A stretch of DNA of 64,000 nt from an uncultured Eggerthellaceae bacterium (lineage in GTDB: Bacteria; Actinomycetota; Coriobacteriia; Coriobacteriales; Eggerthellaceae), in the NCBI GenBank assembly GCA_958454405.1, contig CAUEBO010000001.1:1-64000 (forward strand), written 5' to 3'. The notes beneath the pieces are model-generated. The model did not search any database. It was given only the letters and a program-made list of their open reading frames with translations, and was not told the DNA's origin. Of the stretch, positions 43,070 through 56,997 are shown one piece after another. The position numbers and the translations under genes were made by a program. How positions within the stretch are numbered: the stretch's first letter is position 1; each line of letters starts with the position of its first letter.

Positions 43070-43177
43070 ACTCAGTTGTTCCTTCCTCTATACCTAAGAG
43101 GCCCCATCAAGAGCCCTCCGCCAGCTTCCCATAGGTTGCTGGAGCAAGACCCTCGATCCCGTTTCCCCAAGCTCTTC

Positions 43178-43411
43178 TCAGGGAACAGGATCGTATCCGT
43201 GAGGACCCCCCGGACGACAGCGCAGCACACGTCTCACCGTGAGTTTGAGACCCCGACAAAACCCATAGCGTTGGAACGCGATGAGCCCGTATTCGGAACA
43301 CGTCGGGACAAAACGACAACAAGAAGGGAACAAGGGAGATATGGCAGCTCGATAGAAGGTGATCAGAAATACCGCGATCCTGCTCGGCAAACGTTTCATG
43401 AAAGCCTTCAT
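43178..43411 (-). CDS. yidD: Membrane protein insertion efficiency factor YidD
   Basis: The 77-residue protein has the whole YidD signature: ITFYRAAISPLFPSCCRFVPTCSEYGLIAFQRYG, with the three conserved cysteines, and GLKLTVRRVLRCRPGGPHGYDPVP. It is a peripheral inner-membrane helper of YidC-dependent insertion. It begins 12 bp after rnpA and precedes yidC, the standard order. Confidence 0.95.
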   Translation of the reverse strand: MKAFMKRLPSRIAVFLITFYRAAISPLFPSCCRFVPTCSEYGLIAFQRYGFCRGLKLTVRRVLRCRPGGPHGYDPVP

Positions 43412-43423
43412 CTCGCTGGAACC

Positions 43424-43750
43424 CTATCGAATCTCGGAGCGTTTCAACGTCTCGTCACATGCTTTAAGCACTTTACTATAAGAAGTTCTCAGGATGCCCG
43501 ACTTCGCGAGAAATATCACATCATAGTTCTGCCAAGGCCCGCCAAGCGCGCGGCACAGCTCCCGCATGCGCCGCTTGGCCCCGTTGCGCCATACGGCGTT
43601 TCCAAGCTTTTTGCCCGCAATAAAAGCAACACGACCACCTGGGCCGTGTTGCTTTGCAGGTAACACTATGAATGTAAGATACGGCGTGTGCAAACGCCCG
43701 CCACGAGAGAATAGATCAGAGATGTCCTCGCGGGACTTGATGGTCTCCAA
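43424..43750 (-). CDS. rnpA: Ribonuclease P protein component
   Basis: RnpA binds RNase P RNA and helps mature tRNA 5' ends. The 108-residue basic protein has the diagnostic GKKLGNAVWRNGAKRRMRELCR helix (residues ~46-67) and the preceding FSRGGRLHTPYLTFIVLP strand. It lies 22 bp downstream of rpmH and 12 bp upstream of yidD. Confidence 0.95.
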   Translation of the reverse strand: METIKSREDISDLFSRGGRLHTPYLTFIVLPAKQHGPGGRVAFIAGKKLGNAVWRNGAKRRMRELCRALGGPWQNYDVIFLAKSGILRTSYSKVLKACDETLKRSEIR

Positions 43751-43772
43751 TCGAACGCTCTCTTATCGCGCT

Positions 43773-43907
43773 TTACACGCAGAGGCGCTTGCGGCCCTTT
43801 GCACGACGAGCAGCCAGCACCTTGCGGCCGCCTTTCGTCGACATGCGAGCGCGGAAACCGTGGCACTTAGCCCTCTTACGAGTGTTAGGTTGATACGTGC
43901 GCTTCAT
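43773..43907 (-). CDS. rpmH: 50S ribosomal protein L34
   Basis: The 44-residue protein [20 protein letters not shown]... ending in KGRKRLCV is a clear L34, short and highly basic. AAAGGGAAG precedes the ATG at 43905-43907. It is the first gene of the rpmH-rnpA-yidD-yidC-jag operon, driven by the near-consensus promoter at 43946-43973. Confidence 0.97.
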   Translation of the reverse strand: MKRTYQPNTRKRAKCHGFRARMSTKGGRKVLAARRAKGRKRLCV

Positions 43908-43945
43908 AGCAACTTCCCTTTCATGGTTTTTAGAGCAACCCCGAA

Positions 43946-43973
43946 ATTATAGCTCAGGTTACCGTGCAGTCAA
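43946..43973 (-). promoter_or_regulatory. Strong rpmH operon promoter
   Basis: On the minus strand, TTGACT (43968-43973) and TATAAT (43946-43951) are separated by 16 bp, 38 bp before the rpmH start codon. Confidence 0.8.
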
Positions 43974-44933
43974 GGAAAACTCACAACTGCATATGAAAAT
44001 GGGAGCAGAAGATGCAGAAAGCAGCAGCGGTACCGGGCGCCTCAACCAAACAACAACGTATTTGGCGCAGGAGCAGGACGGGCGAAGGCTGCGAAAAGGG
44101 AACAAGACAAGGGAGAAGCAAGGACGCGCGGCATCTTTCTCATGACGCGGATCCAAGCGAGAACCCAAGCGCGCTCTGATCGCGTCCGAGTGCGCGCCCC
44201 AGAGACGGAACGCGAAGAAGATCGGAAGGCTGTTTCGCCCACAGAATGCCGGGAACGGAACGGGTGTTCCGCTTGCCAATGTCAGAAGCCCCTTCTTCAT
44301 GAAAACGATCGATCAAGCCGAAAAACAAGCCTTCCAGAACTCCGAAGGCTGAAGTTTTCCACTTTTACGAAGCTTTGGATTGTGGAAAATGTTGAAAACC
44401 TTCGTTTCATTCGTACGCGAATGTGGAAATATCTAAGTCATTCTGTTTGTCAAGAGAAAGTTGTGACTAATTTTACAAGGCCCTCACCAGGCCCTTAAGC
44501 CTTCTCTAAAAGTATATAGCCGTTTGAACAGGTGTTTTATCGAACAATTAAGAGATTGTTCAGCTTGTTTTAAAAGCCTCCTGAACCAAATCTTGACGGA
44601 ACCGAAAACGTATCGACATGTTGCAATCAAGAAGTAGGCACGTCTGTTCGTCAAGTCGAAGCCCGCGCATTTCAACAATAGGGGGGAGTTTTTAACCATG
44701 GGCGTTCTGATTTTTCCGACCCTCTTTCAACGTTTTCAACATTTTCTGAATAAAAAGTGGATAACTTTGAAAACGCCATGTAAAACAAGGATTCCAATTT
44801 TATTGAATATGAATAGCTCTTTTTAACTCGTATGAATGTCGCAGGTGGATGGATCATGGAACTAAAAAAGGCTACAATACCCGTGAATGCTTTTGAAAAA
44901 TGCTGAATATCGAATCTGAAAAACGGAATACCA
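43974..44933. other. Non-coding left origin interval with DnaA-box-like motifs
   Basis: The 960-bp gap between rpmH and the GHKL gene has no credible coding frame. From about 44340 it is much more AT-rich than the genome. DnaA-box-like motifs: TTTTCCACT (44355-44363), TGTGGAAAA (44381-44389), TGTGGAAAT (44422-44430) and AGTGGATAA (44756-44764). This may be one half of a bipartite origin and may also regulate the dnaA region. Confidence 0.5.
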
Positions 44934-45905
44934 TTGGACAACCAGATTGAAAATGCAGGCAGAAATGATGATTCCGCTGATGGTTACGCAGGGGGCTTCG
45001 ATTACACCCGCGTGAACGCCGTCGCGAGAATCGCCCTGTACGACGATTTGCGGAGTGCTCCGCGCGTCACCGAGATACAACCGGCCACCACGGCTGAATT
45101 CATAGAAAACCTCGCGTCGAAGATATACGAGCAAGCGCGCTCGGCAGGAGGCACCATTCCGTACACGGTCGTGCGCGAAGTCACGGAAAACTTCATACAC
45201 GCACGCTTCACGGAAATCATCGTCTCCATCCTCGACAACGGCAACACCGTCCGGTTCGCGGATCAAGGCCCCGGCATCAGCCAGAAGGAGAAGGCGCAGC
45301 TTCCTGGATTCACGTCGGCCGTCGAGCCTATGAAGCATTACATACGCGGGGTGGGATCGGGCCTTCCCATCGTCAAGGAGTATCTCGACCTATCCCACGG
45401 AACCATCACCATCGAAGACAACTTGGGAACAGGGGCCGTGGTCACCATCAGCATGATCCCGGATGCCCAGCCCAAAGCGGAAAACCCGATGGAGCCGGCT
45501 TTCCCGCAAGGGGGCTATCCCGGCGCGGCGCCGTATCCGTATCCGCATCAAGGGGATCCCAGAACCTCCCAAGCCGCCCCTTACCATCCCGTCCACGACG
45601 GAAGCAATCCCGATCCCCGCATGGGCGTTCCTTCTGGATGGGACCCCGCCCGTTACGGGAGCGATTTCGGGAAAACCCCGCTGTCTCTCGTTCCTCCGCT
45701 CAACCAGAGGGAACGCGACTTCCTGCCGATCTTCTTGAGCGAGGGCGCGTTGGGCGTGACGGACATTTCGCGTTTGACGGGCGTTGCACCTTCAAGCACG
45801 TACGTCACGCTCTCGAAGCTGGAAGAAGCCGGACTCATAGAAAAGACGGTGGGGCAGAAGAGGATCTTGACCGATCTGGGATATCAGGTGGCAAATTCCT
45901 TGTAA
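44934..45905 (+). CDS. Orphan GHKL ATPase-winged helix protein upstream of dnaA
   Basis: The ~323-residue protein has a histidine-kinase-type ATPase domain (~60-190) with N box (VREVTENFIHARFTEI), G1 (DQGPGI) and G2 (GVGSGLPIVKEYL), but no dimerisation/His domain. A Pro/Gly/Tyr-rich linker (~190-255) leads to a MarR/IclR-like winged helix (~262-323: EGALGVTDISRLTGVAPSSTYVTLSKLEEAGLIEK). It may be an anti-sigma-like or nucleotide-sensing regulator. The TTG start has no Shine-Dalgarno, so the true start may lie further downstream. It ends 111 bp before dnaA in the same direction. Confidence 0.75.
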   Translation: MDNQIENAGRNDDSADGYAGGFDYTRVNAVARIALYDDLRSAPRVTEIQPATTAEFIENLASKIYEQARSAGGTIPYTVVREVTENFIHARFTEIIVSILDNGNTVRFADQGPGISQKEKAQLPGFTSAVEPMKHYIRGVGSGLPIVKEYLDLSHGTITIEDNLGTGAVVTISMIPDAQPKAENPMEPAFPQGGYPGAAPYPYPHQGDPRTSQAAPYHPVHDGSNPDPRMGVPSGWDPARYGSDFGKTPLSLVPPLNQRERDFLPIFLSEGALGVTDISRLTGVAPSSTYVTLSKLEEAGLIEKTVGQKRILTDLGYQVANSL

Positions 45906-45911
45906 TCCCAC

Positions 45912-45939
45912 TTTACCGAACGTCGAGGTTTTATATACA
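45912..45939 (+). promoter_or_regulatory. dnaA promoter
   Basis: TTTACC (45912-45917) and TATACA (45934-45939) are 16 bp apart, about 78 bp before the dnaA ATG. No DnaA box overlaps it. Confidence 0.6.
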
Positions 45940-46016
45940 ATCGAACCCGCGGCATGCTACCGAAGGCATGCGCGACGGGCGCGCGGCCGCACATGCCCCC
46001 ACCAAGGAAGCAGCAT

Positions 46017-47537
46017 ATGAACAACGACAAACTGGAACAAGCTTGGCAGGATGTATGCGGCCAGGTCAAAAGCTACAACAACATAGATCCCTCTCAGATA
46101 AACGCGTTTTTCTCCCGTCTGCATCCCCAGGCCATGAGCGAGGGGTTCCTCATGCTCACGGCGGACAACGACTTCATTAAGACATGGATAGAACGCCATT
46201 ACGTCAATTTCATCAAGAAGGCGCTCGAAGACCTGTACCGCGTGCCGTTCGTCGTGGTCATCGAGGTTGACATATCCTCCGCGGAAGAAGCGCCTCTTCC
46301 GTCGGCCGCGCCGCCGTCTTCCAGCGTGCAGGAGCAGCCCCCCGCGCAGCCGATTCCGGACGCTCCGCGCGAGGAATTCCCGGGAATCGGAGATCGGGAA
46401 GCCGACGCTGCGGTGCCCTTGGCCGAGATGGAGCCCTTACGTTCCGTCGAGCCCGACCCCGACGAGCTGCAGAGCCCCGATGGGCCCTCGTCGACGCTCA
46501 CGTTCGAGAACTTCGTCATCGGCGACTCGAACCGCATGGCGTACTCCATGGCCGTCGCCGTGGCCGAGATGCCGGGGAAGGCCCACCTCAACCCGCTGTT
46601 CATTTATGGAAAATCGGGGCTGGGGAAAACGCACCTGCTGCGCGCCATCCAGAACTACATCAACGAGACGATGCCGCAGCTTTCCACGATCTACGTCGAT
46701 TCAGCCGAGCTGCTTTCCGATTACATGGAAGCGAGCGCGGCGCACGACAAGCAGAAATCGAGCTACAAGCATTTCAAAACGCGCTACGAGGAAGCCGACG
46801 TCTTACTCATCGACGACGTGCAGTACCTGCAGGGCAAGAAGCAGACGCTCGACATCGTGTTCCAGATATTCAACAAGCTGACCAGCCAAGGCCGCCAAGT
46901 CGTGCTGTCGGCCGACCGCGCTCCGAAGAACATCGACATTGACGAGCGGTACAAAAGCAGGTTCAACTCGGGCGGGACGTTCGACATCCAGCCGCCGGAG
47001 ATCGAAACGAAGCTGGGCATCGTGAAGAGCTTCATCGACGAGTACCGGGAATCGGAGGGGTCGCGCGATTTCTCCATCCCTGAAGACATCCAGATGTACA
47101 TAGCGGAAAGCTCCAGCTCGAACATCCGCGAGCTGAAAAGCGCCGTCACGAAGGTCATCTACCAGATGACCTTCTTCAACCAGCCCAATCTGACGCTCGA
47201 CGAAGTTCGCGCGCTGCTGGAGAACCACTTCTCAGGGGGCCCGTCGAAACGGCTCACCATCGCCGACATCCAGAAGGAAGTGGAGACGTTCTACAAGGTG
47301 AGCCATGCCGACCTGGTGGGGAAGAAGCGCAACCGCAACATCATCTACGCGCGGCAGATAGCCATCTACCTGTGCCGTCAGATGCTCGACCTCCCATTCA
47401 ACGATATCGGCAAAAAGTTCAACCGCGATCATTCCACCGTCATGTACTCGGTCACCAACGTCGAGGAGAAGATGAAGGAGAACCGGGAACTGCGCGAGGA
47501 GCTGGAAACGCTCAGGCAGCTCATCCGCGAAATCTAG
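46017..47537 (+). CDS. dnaA: Chromosomal replication initiator protein DnaA
   Basis: DnaA binds DnaA boxes and melts the origin. The 506-residue protein has domain I (~1-85), an acidic/proline-rich domain II (~86-150), the AAA+ domain III with Walker A GKSGLGKTHLL and Walker B VLLIDDVQ plus sensor motifs, and domain IV with the DNA-reading helix DHSTVMYSVTNVEEK. ATG 46017 after AAGGAAG is preferred to an upstream frame extension. It is read rightward and precedes the dnaN gap. Confidence 0.98.
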   Translation: MNNDKLEQAWQDVCGQVKSYNNIDPSQINAFFSRLHPQAMSEGFLMLTADNDFIKTWIERHYVNFIKKALEDLYRVPFVVVIEVDISSAEEAPLPSAAPPSSSVQEQPPAQPIPDAPREEFPGIGDREADAAVPLAEMEPLRSVEPDPDELQSPDGPSSTLTFENFVIGDSNRMAYSMAVAVAEMPGKAHLNPLFIYGKSGLGKTHLLRAIQNYINETMPQLSTIYVDSAELLSDYMEASAAHDKQKSSYKHFKTRYEEADVLLIDDVQYLQGKKQTLDIVFQIFNKLTSQGRQVVLSADRAPKNIDIDERYKSRFNSGGTFDIQPPEIETKLGIVKSFIDEYRESEGSRDFSIPEDIQMYIAESSSSNIRELKSAVTKVIYQMTFFNQPNLTLDEVRALLENHFSGGPSKRLTIADIQKEVETFYKVSHADLVGKKRNRNIIYARQIAIYLCRQMLDLPFNDIGKKFNRDHSTVMYSVTNVEEKMKENRELREELETLRQLIREI

Positions 47538-47803
47538 CAGAACGATCCGAGGGCTCTCGAGGTTCGCTCAGGATGGGTGGGGAAGGGTCGTTCAGGGCGT
47601 TCGCAAAAGCCATCCAGAGCTTGCGGGGATGATTCGTACGGGCGTTCGGAGGAAAGATGACTCGCAAATGACTGACAACTTGGAGAAAACCACGACAACG
47701 ATGCTGAAAGATAATGAAAGCAATAATTGCTGTTGAAGGAGGATACCGGCTCTGCACGATCGAATCTGGACGATTTTCGCTTCCTGACATGGCCTGACAA
47801 TGG

Positions 47804-47862
47804 TTATCCACATTTCCACCGTCCTTATTATTACTGTTATTAAAACCTTCTATATATTTAAA
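47804..47862 (+). other. Consensus DnaA box with adjacent AT-rich unwinding candidate
   Basis: TTATCCACA (47804-47812) is a perfect DnaA box; ATTTCCACC overlaps its end. The next ~40 bp (47824-47862) are almost all A/T, including TATATATTTAAA, an unusual composition for this genome and a good duplex-unwinding element. Confidence 0.65.
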
Positions 47863-48132
47863 GACCCATGCAAAACCAAAGGACCGGACCGTCGATCGTC
47901 GAAACGCTTCGATTCAATGCTTTCTCGTCGCGCCTCTGCTAGCTTCGTGCTGGATTTTTGCTAGCTCCCTTCAAGTCCGTCGCTTGAGCCAGAAGTTCAA
48001 GATTTCCAGACCGCCGCTTCCCCGTTCAAAAATTCCGATCCAAAAATTCTGGCCCAGAAACTCCTCAGGAAATCGGCCAGCTCTGGAATGCTCCCTGTGT
48101 TTCCCGAATCTTCGATTGTCACGCTCTACTTT

Positions 48133-48162
48133 CTTCGATTGTTTCACGTGAAACAATCGAAG
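48133..48162. other. parS site 16 (core 48140-48155) in a 30-bp palindrome
   Basis: Exact core with 7 extra symmetric base pairs per side, in the dnaA-dnaN gap. Confidence 0.93.
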
Positions 48163-48243
48163 GCGAGCCCTGCGTCACGCAGGATGTCTAACCGAAAACG
48201 TTGTCGTCTCTGCATCACGCGGTTCATTCAACCTCAAAGCCTC

Positions 48244-48269
48244 GCCGATGTTTCACGTGAAACATCGGC
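48244..48269. other. parS site 17 (core 48249-48264) in a 26-bp palindrome
   Basis: Exact core with 5 extra symmetric base pairs per side, in the dnaA-dnaN gap. Confidence 0.93.
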
Positions 48270-48380
48270 TGCGGGAGAAAACGCGCCCGCCAAAACGCCC
48301 TCGCTGAAAAACTGGAGAAGCGATTGCCGGACAACTGTTGAGCAACTGCCGAACACTTGCCGAGCAATCGCAGGGAGGAA

Positions 48381-48402
48381 GGATGTTTCACGTGAAACAT
48401 CC
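48381..48402. other. parS site 18 (core 48384-48399)
   Basis: Exact core with 3 extra symmetric base pairs per side, in the dnaA-dnaN gap. Confidence 0.93.
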
Positions 48403-48498
48403 GAGTGAGAATCCCTTGCGAACGCTCGGGACGCCACTACGGCAAATGGTTGATGGCGCGGCCGCTACCCGACGACGTCGCCCGGCGCCGCAGACAGG

Positions 48499-48612
48499 TA
48501 TCACAGCTGGTTTTCCTGTCGCTGTTAGCTTTCTCTTATCGCTGTCAACTTCCTTCTATCGCATCCGGTTTCTGTCGCTGTCAGCTCCCTTCTATCGCAG
48601 CTGGTTCCTATT
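48499..48612 (+). repeat. Iteron-like tandem repeats of ~20 bp
   Basis: Six imperfect units begin with T[A/G]TC[G/A]C at 48499, 48517, 48537, 48557, 48573 and 48593, with a consensus near TATCGCTGTCAGCTTCCTTC. Spacing is 18, 20, 20, 16 and 20 bp. They lie between the parS cluster and dnaN. Confidence 0.65.
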
Positions 48613-48674
48613 GTCCCCAACTTTTCATCTCCGCCGGCTTTCGCGGCTTTCTTCCACACGCACCCATCAGAGAG

Positions 48675-48707
48675 CCCTGCAAAATTTCGTCACGAAATAT
48701 TGCAGGG
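48675..48707. other. Near-perfect 33-bp inverted repeat
   Basis: Arms of 15 bp with one mismatch around a TCA loop (48675-48689 with 48693-48707). It has no T-run and no parS core; a cruciform or protein site is possible. Confidence 0.6.
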
Positions 48708-48780
48708 GAGGAAGGGATGAGAGAAGGGATGGGGAAGAGGATGGAAGAGGGGGCGGGGGGAAGGGGGAGGCGGGGAAAAA
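48704..48780 (+). other. 77-nt polypurine tract before dnaN
   Basis: Only 5 of 77 plus-strand bases are pyrimidines (48718, 48730, 48742, 48754, 48771). Such a strand-biased tract could form triplex or R-loop structures. It ends 90 bp before dnaN. Confidence 0.7.
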
Positions 48781-48869
48781 TCTTGTAAGGTCCTCGCGAA
48801 CGGCGTCTGTTCTTATGCCATACTAAACAACGCGTTCCACGTGATTGCGAGCGAGAGGAAGGGATCGCC

Positions 48870-49970
48870 TTGAAATTCAGCATCAACCAATCCGAGCTTC
48901 AGAATGCGCTGGCCGTCGTGCTCAAAGGCATCGCCACGCGCTCGACGCTGCCCATTTTGTCGGGCATCTACCTTGACGCTCGCGGCGATTCCATCACGCT
49001 TCAAGCAACTGACCTCGAACTTTCCATCCAGTACACGGTGGCGGCCCTCGTCGAGGACGAGGGGAAAGTAGTCGTGCCGGGCAAGCTGTTCTCGGAAATC
49101 GTGAAGAACCTTCCCGACGCGGCCGTGCATGTCGACGTGGAAGACGAGAGCGCCGTCATCACCTGCGACACCGCGTCCTTCTCCATCAAGACGCTCGACG
49201 CCGAGGATTTCCCGGGCTTCCCCCATGTCGACGTGCAGCAGGAAGTTTCCATCCCCTTCTCGCAGTTCGCCTCGATGGTGAAGCGCGTCGCGCGCGTCGT
49301 CTCCCGCGACGAGAGCCGCGCCATCCTCACCGGCGTCCTCATCACGGTTGAGGGCTCGCTCCTTAAAATGGTGGCCACGGACTCCTATCGCCTGGCCATC
49401 ACGGAGGCAGACCTTCCCGGCGCCGAAGCCGACGACTTCCAGGCGGTCATTTCCGGCTCGTTCTTGCAGGAGATCGCCTCGCTGCCCCGCACGGACGATC
49501 CGGTGAAGCTGGCTCTGGCCGAGAACCAGATCGTGGTCACCTACCATGAGACGGTGTTCATCAACCGCCGCATCGAAGGCAATTTCCCCAACTATCGCCA
49601 ACTTCTGCCCGATTCCCACACCACGCGCGTGAGCATGGAAGTGGACCGCCTGGTGGCGGGCGTGAAGCGCACGTCGCTGCTGGGCCAGTCGAGCTCTCCC
49701 GTCAAATTCGATATCAGCGTGGCTTCCCAAACCGTTCTGTTGTCGGCGATGACGCAGGACGTGGGATCGGCTCAGGAAACGCTGCCGTGCACGGGCGAAG
49801 GCGACGACGTCGAGATCGCGTTCAACTACGCCTACGTGCTGGACGGGCTGGCGTCGGTCGAGACGGATCGCGTGTATTTGGAGGTGCAATCCTCGCTGAA
49901 GCCAGGCATTTTCAGAGCTGAAGAAGGCGAGGACTTCCTCTACCTCGTCATGCCCGTGCGCATATCGTAG
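48870..49970 (+). CDS. dnaN: DNA polymerase III beta subunit (sliding clamp)
   Basis: The clamp tethers DNA polymerase to its template. The 366-residue protein has the three clamp domains, starting MKFSINQSELQNALAVVLKG, with ATRSTLPILSGIYLDA and the C-terminal DFLYLVMPVRIS that forms the hydrophobic partner-binding region. It starts with TTG after GAGAGGAAGG. recF follows 23 bp later. Confidence 0.97.
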   Translation: MKFSINQSELQNALAVVLKGIATRSTLPILSGIYLDARGDSITLQATDLELSIQYTVAALVEDEGKVVVPGKLFSEIVKNLPDAAVHVDVEDESAVITCDTASFSIKTLDAEDFPGFPHVDVQQEVSIPFSQFASMVKRVARVVSRDESRAILTGVLITVEGSLLKMVATDSYRLAITEADLPGAEADDFQAVISGSFLQEIASLPRTDDPVKLALAENQIVVTYHETVFINRRIEGNFPNYRQLLPDSHTTRVSMEVDRLVAGVKRTSLLGQSSSPVKFDISVASQTVLLSAMTQDVGSAQETLPCTGEGDDVEIAFNYAYVLDGLASVETDRVYLEVQSSLKPGIFRAEEGEDFLYLVMPVRIS

Positions 49971-49993
49971 GGCCTGCGTCCAGGCGGGGATCC

Positions 49994-51184
49994 GTGGATC
50001 TGTCCATCACCCATATCTCGTTCGCCAACTTCCGCAGCTACGAGTCGTTCGACTTGGACGGCATCGGTCCGCTCACTGTGCTGGTGGGTCCCAACGCGGT
50101 GGGGAAGACGAACATCGTGGAGGGCATCCAGCTGCTCACTTCGCAGTCGTCGTTTCGCCATCCCTCGGCCGAGGAGCTCGTCCGGTCGGGCGAGCGCTTC
50201 GCGCGCCTGCAGGCGGACGTGACCGACGGCAACCGCCAGCTTGCCTTCGAGCTGAGAGTGGAGGAGGGCAGGAAGCGCTTCCTCTTGAACGGGAAGGCGA
50301 AGCGCACAGCCGACCTCAAAGGCCTCGTCCCTTCGGTCACCTTCACGCCCGACGACCTGGAGCTGGCGAAAGGGTCGATGTCGCTCAGGAGGGCGTCCCT
50401 CGATGCCCTGGGCTCGCAGCTGTCGGCGAACCACTACCTCATCCGCCGCGATTACGAGAAGGTGCTCCGCCACAAGAACCGCCTGCTCAAGGATGAAGCG
50501 CAGCCCGCTTTGCTGGAAAGCATCGACGAGATGGTGGTGACGTGCGGCGCCCAGCTTGCAGCCTACCGTTCGGCGCTGTTCGAAAAGCTCGCGCGTTCCA
50601 TGGCGGACTACTACGGCGAGATCACCGAAGGCCGCGAGCGCTTGCGCGCCTGCTACGTCCCTTCGTGGAAGACGCACGATCCGGCGGTCGCGGCCACGTT
50701 TGCGTTCGGCCGCGACGAAGCGCGCGAGGAACTGTCCCGCGCGCTCGTGGAAAAGAGGGCGGCCGAGCTCGCTCGGCACCGCGCGCTCGTGGGCCCGCAT
50801 GCCGACAAGATAGAGTTCTTCATAGACGGCAAGAACGCCAGCTCGTACGGCAGCCAGGGCCAGCAGCGGTCGGTCGTGCTCGCGTTCAAGCTGGCCGAAG
50901 CGTCGCTCATCCAGGACATCCTCAACCAGAAACCGGTGCTTCTGCTGGACGACGTCATGAGCGAACTCGACGAATCGCGCCGCCGCGCGCTCGTGGCCTT
51001 CATCGCGGGGGACATCCAAACGTTCATCACCACGGCCAACATCGACTACTTCGACGCCGATCTTCTTTCCTCGGCGCGAGTGGTGTCGCTGCCGCGCGAG
51101 GACGCTTCCGTTTTCGGCGGAGCTTCAAGCGAAAACCGCCGATCCGATCCAAAGCGCGGCCCTGAAGAAGGGGAGGCGACGTGA
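49994..51184 (+). CDS. recF: DNA replication and repair protein RecF
   Basis: RecF is an SMC-like ATPase that loads RecA at gaps. The 396-residue protein has Walker A GPNAVGKTNIVEG (residues ~31-43), the ABC signature in SSYGSQGQQRSVVLAFKLAE, and Walker B PVLLLDDVMSELDESRR. It starts at GTG 49994 after AGGCGGGG and overlaps the DUF721 gene by 4 bp, so translation of the two is coupled. The C-terminal ~25 residues are polar and not conserved-looking. Confidence 0.96.
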   Translation: MDLSITHISFANFRSYESFDLDGIGPLTVLVGPNAVGKTNIVEGIQLLTSQSSFRHPSAEELVRSGERFARLQADVTDGNRQLAFELRVEEGRKRFLLNGKAKRTADLKGLVPSVTFTPDDLELAKGSMSLRRASLDALGSQLSANHYLIRRDYEKVLRHKNRLLKDEAQPALLESIDEMVVTCGAQLAAYRSALFEKLARSMADYYGEITEGRERLRACYVPSWKTHDPAVAATFAFGRDEAREELSRALVEKRAAELARHRALVGPHADKIEFFIDGKNASSYGSQGQQRSVVLAFKLAEASLIQDILNQKPVLLLDDVMSELDESRRRALVAFIAGDIQTFITTANIDYFDADLLSSARVVSLPREDASVFGGASSENRRSDPKRGPEEGEAT

Positions 51185-51840
51185 AGAAGATCGGCTCAGG
51201 CGTGAAAGAGCTCATGGCGGCGCTGGGAGGAACCGACGACGTTTCGCGCAAGGCGGCGCGCGCCGCGGAGGTGAACGTCGTCTGGAGAAACGCCGTCGAA
51301 GCCGTGTACGGGGACGCCGCCTCCTTGGTCCTCTCCCATGTGAACGCAGTCTACATCTTGGATGCGGACGCCGTCGTCGCTGGTTCGCGCGACGGGTCGT
51401 CGCGGGCGCGGCCCGCTCCCGAGGCGGGCACCTGCCGGCCGCCTCAATCCAAGAAGCACCACCAAGCCGGCGGCGCCCAGCTTGTGGTGTATTCGGATGA
51501 CAGCCTCATCCGCTCGGATATCGATGCGCGCCAGGAGTTTCTGAAAATGCGCCTTCGGGAGCAAGGGGAGCACGTGGAGACGTTCAAGATACTCCCTTCG
51601 CGTTTCGACATGAAGGCCCGCCATCCGTTCGCCGCCAAGGAAGGCATTGAACGCACCGCACCCGGCTCGCGCCCTGGCGTTGACGAGGTCCCGTCCGAGC
51701 CGCTTACCCCCCAGCAGCGCGAGCAGCTGGAGCAGCAGGCGCTGCAAGTGGAGAACCCGTCGGTTCGAAGCGCTCTCTTGAAAGCGATAGATGCCGATAT
51801 GAAACGAAAATCAACGCGTGATGCGAAAAAAGATGTATAA
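51181..51840 (+). CDS. DUF721/DciA-like protein
   Basis: DciA proteins load the replicative helicase where DnaC/DnaI are absent, and the recF-DUF721-gyrB order is typical of actinobacteria. The 219-residue protein has the DUF721 KH-like fold (VVWRNAVEAVYGDAASLVLSH..., QLVVYSDDSLIRSDIDARQE, MRLREQGEHVETFKIL). A ~38-residue Arg/Pro/Gly-rich insertion (around residues 62-100) splits the domain, which is unusual. The C-terminus is helical and rich in Glu/Gln. Confidence 0.85.
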   Translation: MKKIGSGVKELMAALGGTDDVSRKAARAAEVNVVWRNAVEAVYGDAASLVLSHVNAVYILDADAVVAGSRDGSSRARPAPEAGTCRPPQSKKHHQAGGAQLVVYSDDSLIRSDIDARQEFLKMRLREQGEHVETFKILPSRFDMKARHPFAAKEGIERTAPGSRPGVDEVPSEPLTPQQREQLEQQALQVENPSVRSALLKAIDADMKRKSTRDAKKDV

Positions 51841-54063
<2,223 letters not shown>

Positions 54064-54075
54064 GGAGAAGTACAA

Positions 54076-56916
<2,841 letters not shown>

Positions 56917-56997
56917 CCCGCCTTCCGTGCGATAGCGCGGAACAGGGATCCTGCAAGGCGAAGCTCTTGGCTGAGCTTGCAGGCAAGCTTGTGAACG

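Larger units (their letters stand above)
47538..48869. other. dnaA-dnaN non-coding interval, probable oriC
   Basis: The 1.33-kb gap carries a perfect DnaA box next to an AT-rich stretch, three parS sites, iteron-like repeats, a cruciform-forming palindrome and a polypurine tract (listed separately). Flanking genes diverge in replication sense: most genes to the left of the origin read left and those to the right read right. No coding frame is credible. Confidence 0.7.

Noticed and set aside
44142..44498. 118-codon plus-strand frame in the left origin interval
   Set aside because: No ribosome-binding site and AT-rich non-coding composition in its second half.
33080..48402. Recurrent peptide VSRETS / MFHVKH in many short frames
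   Set aside because: It is the translation of parS in different frames and not a protein motif family.
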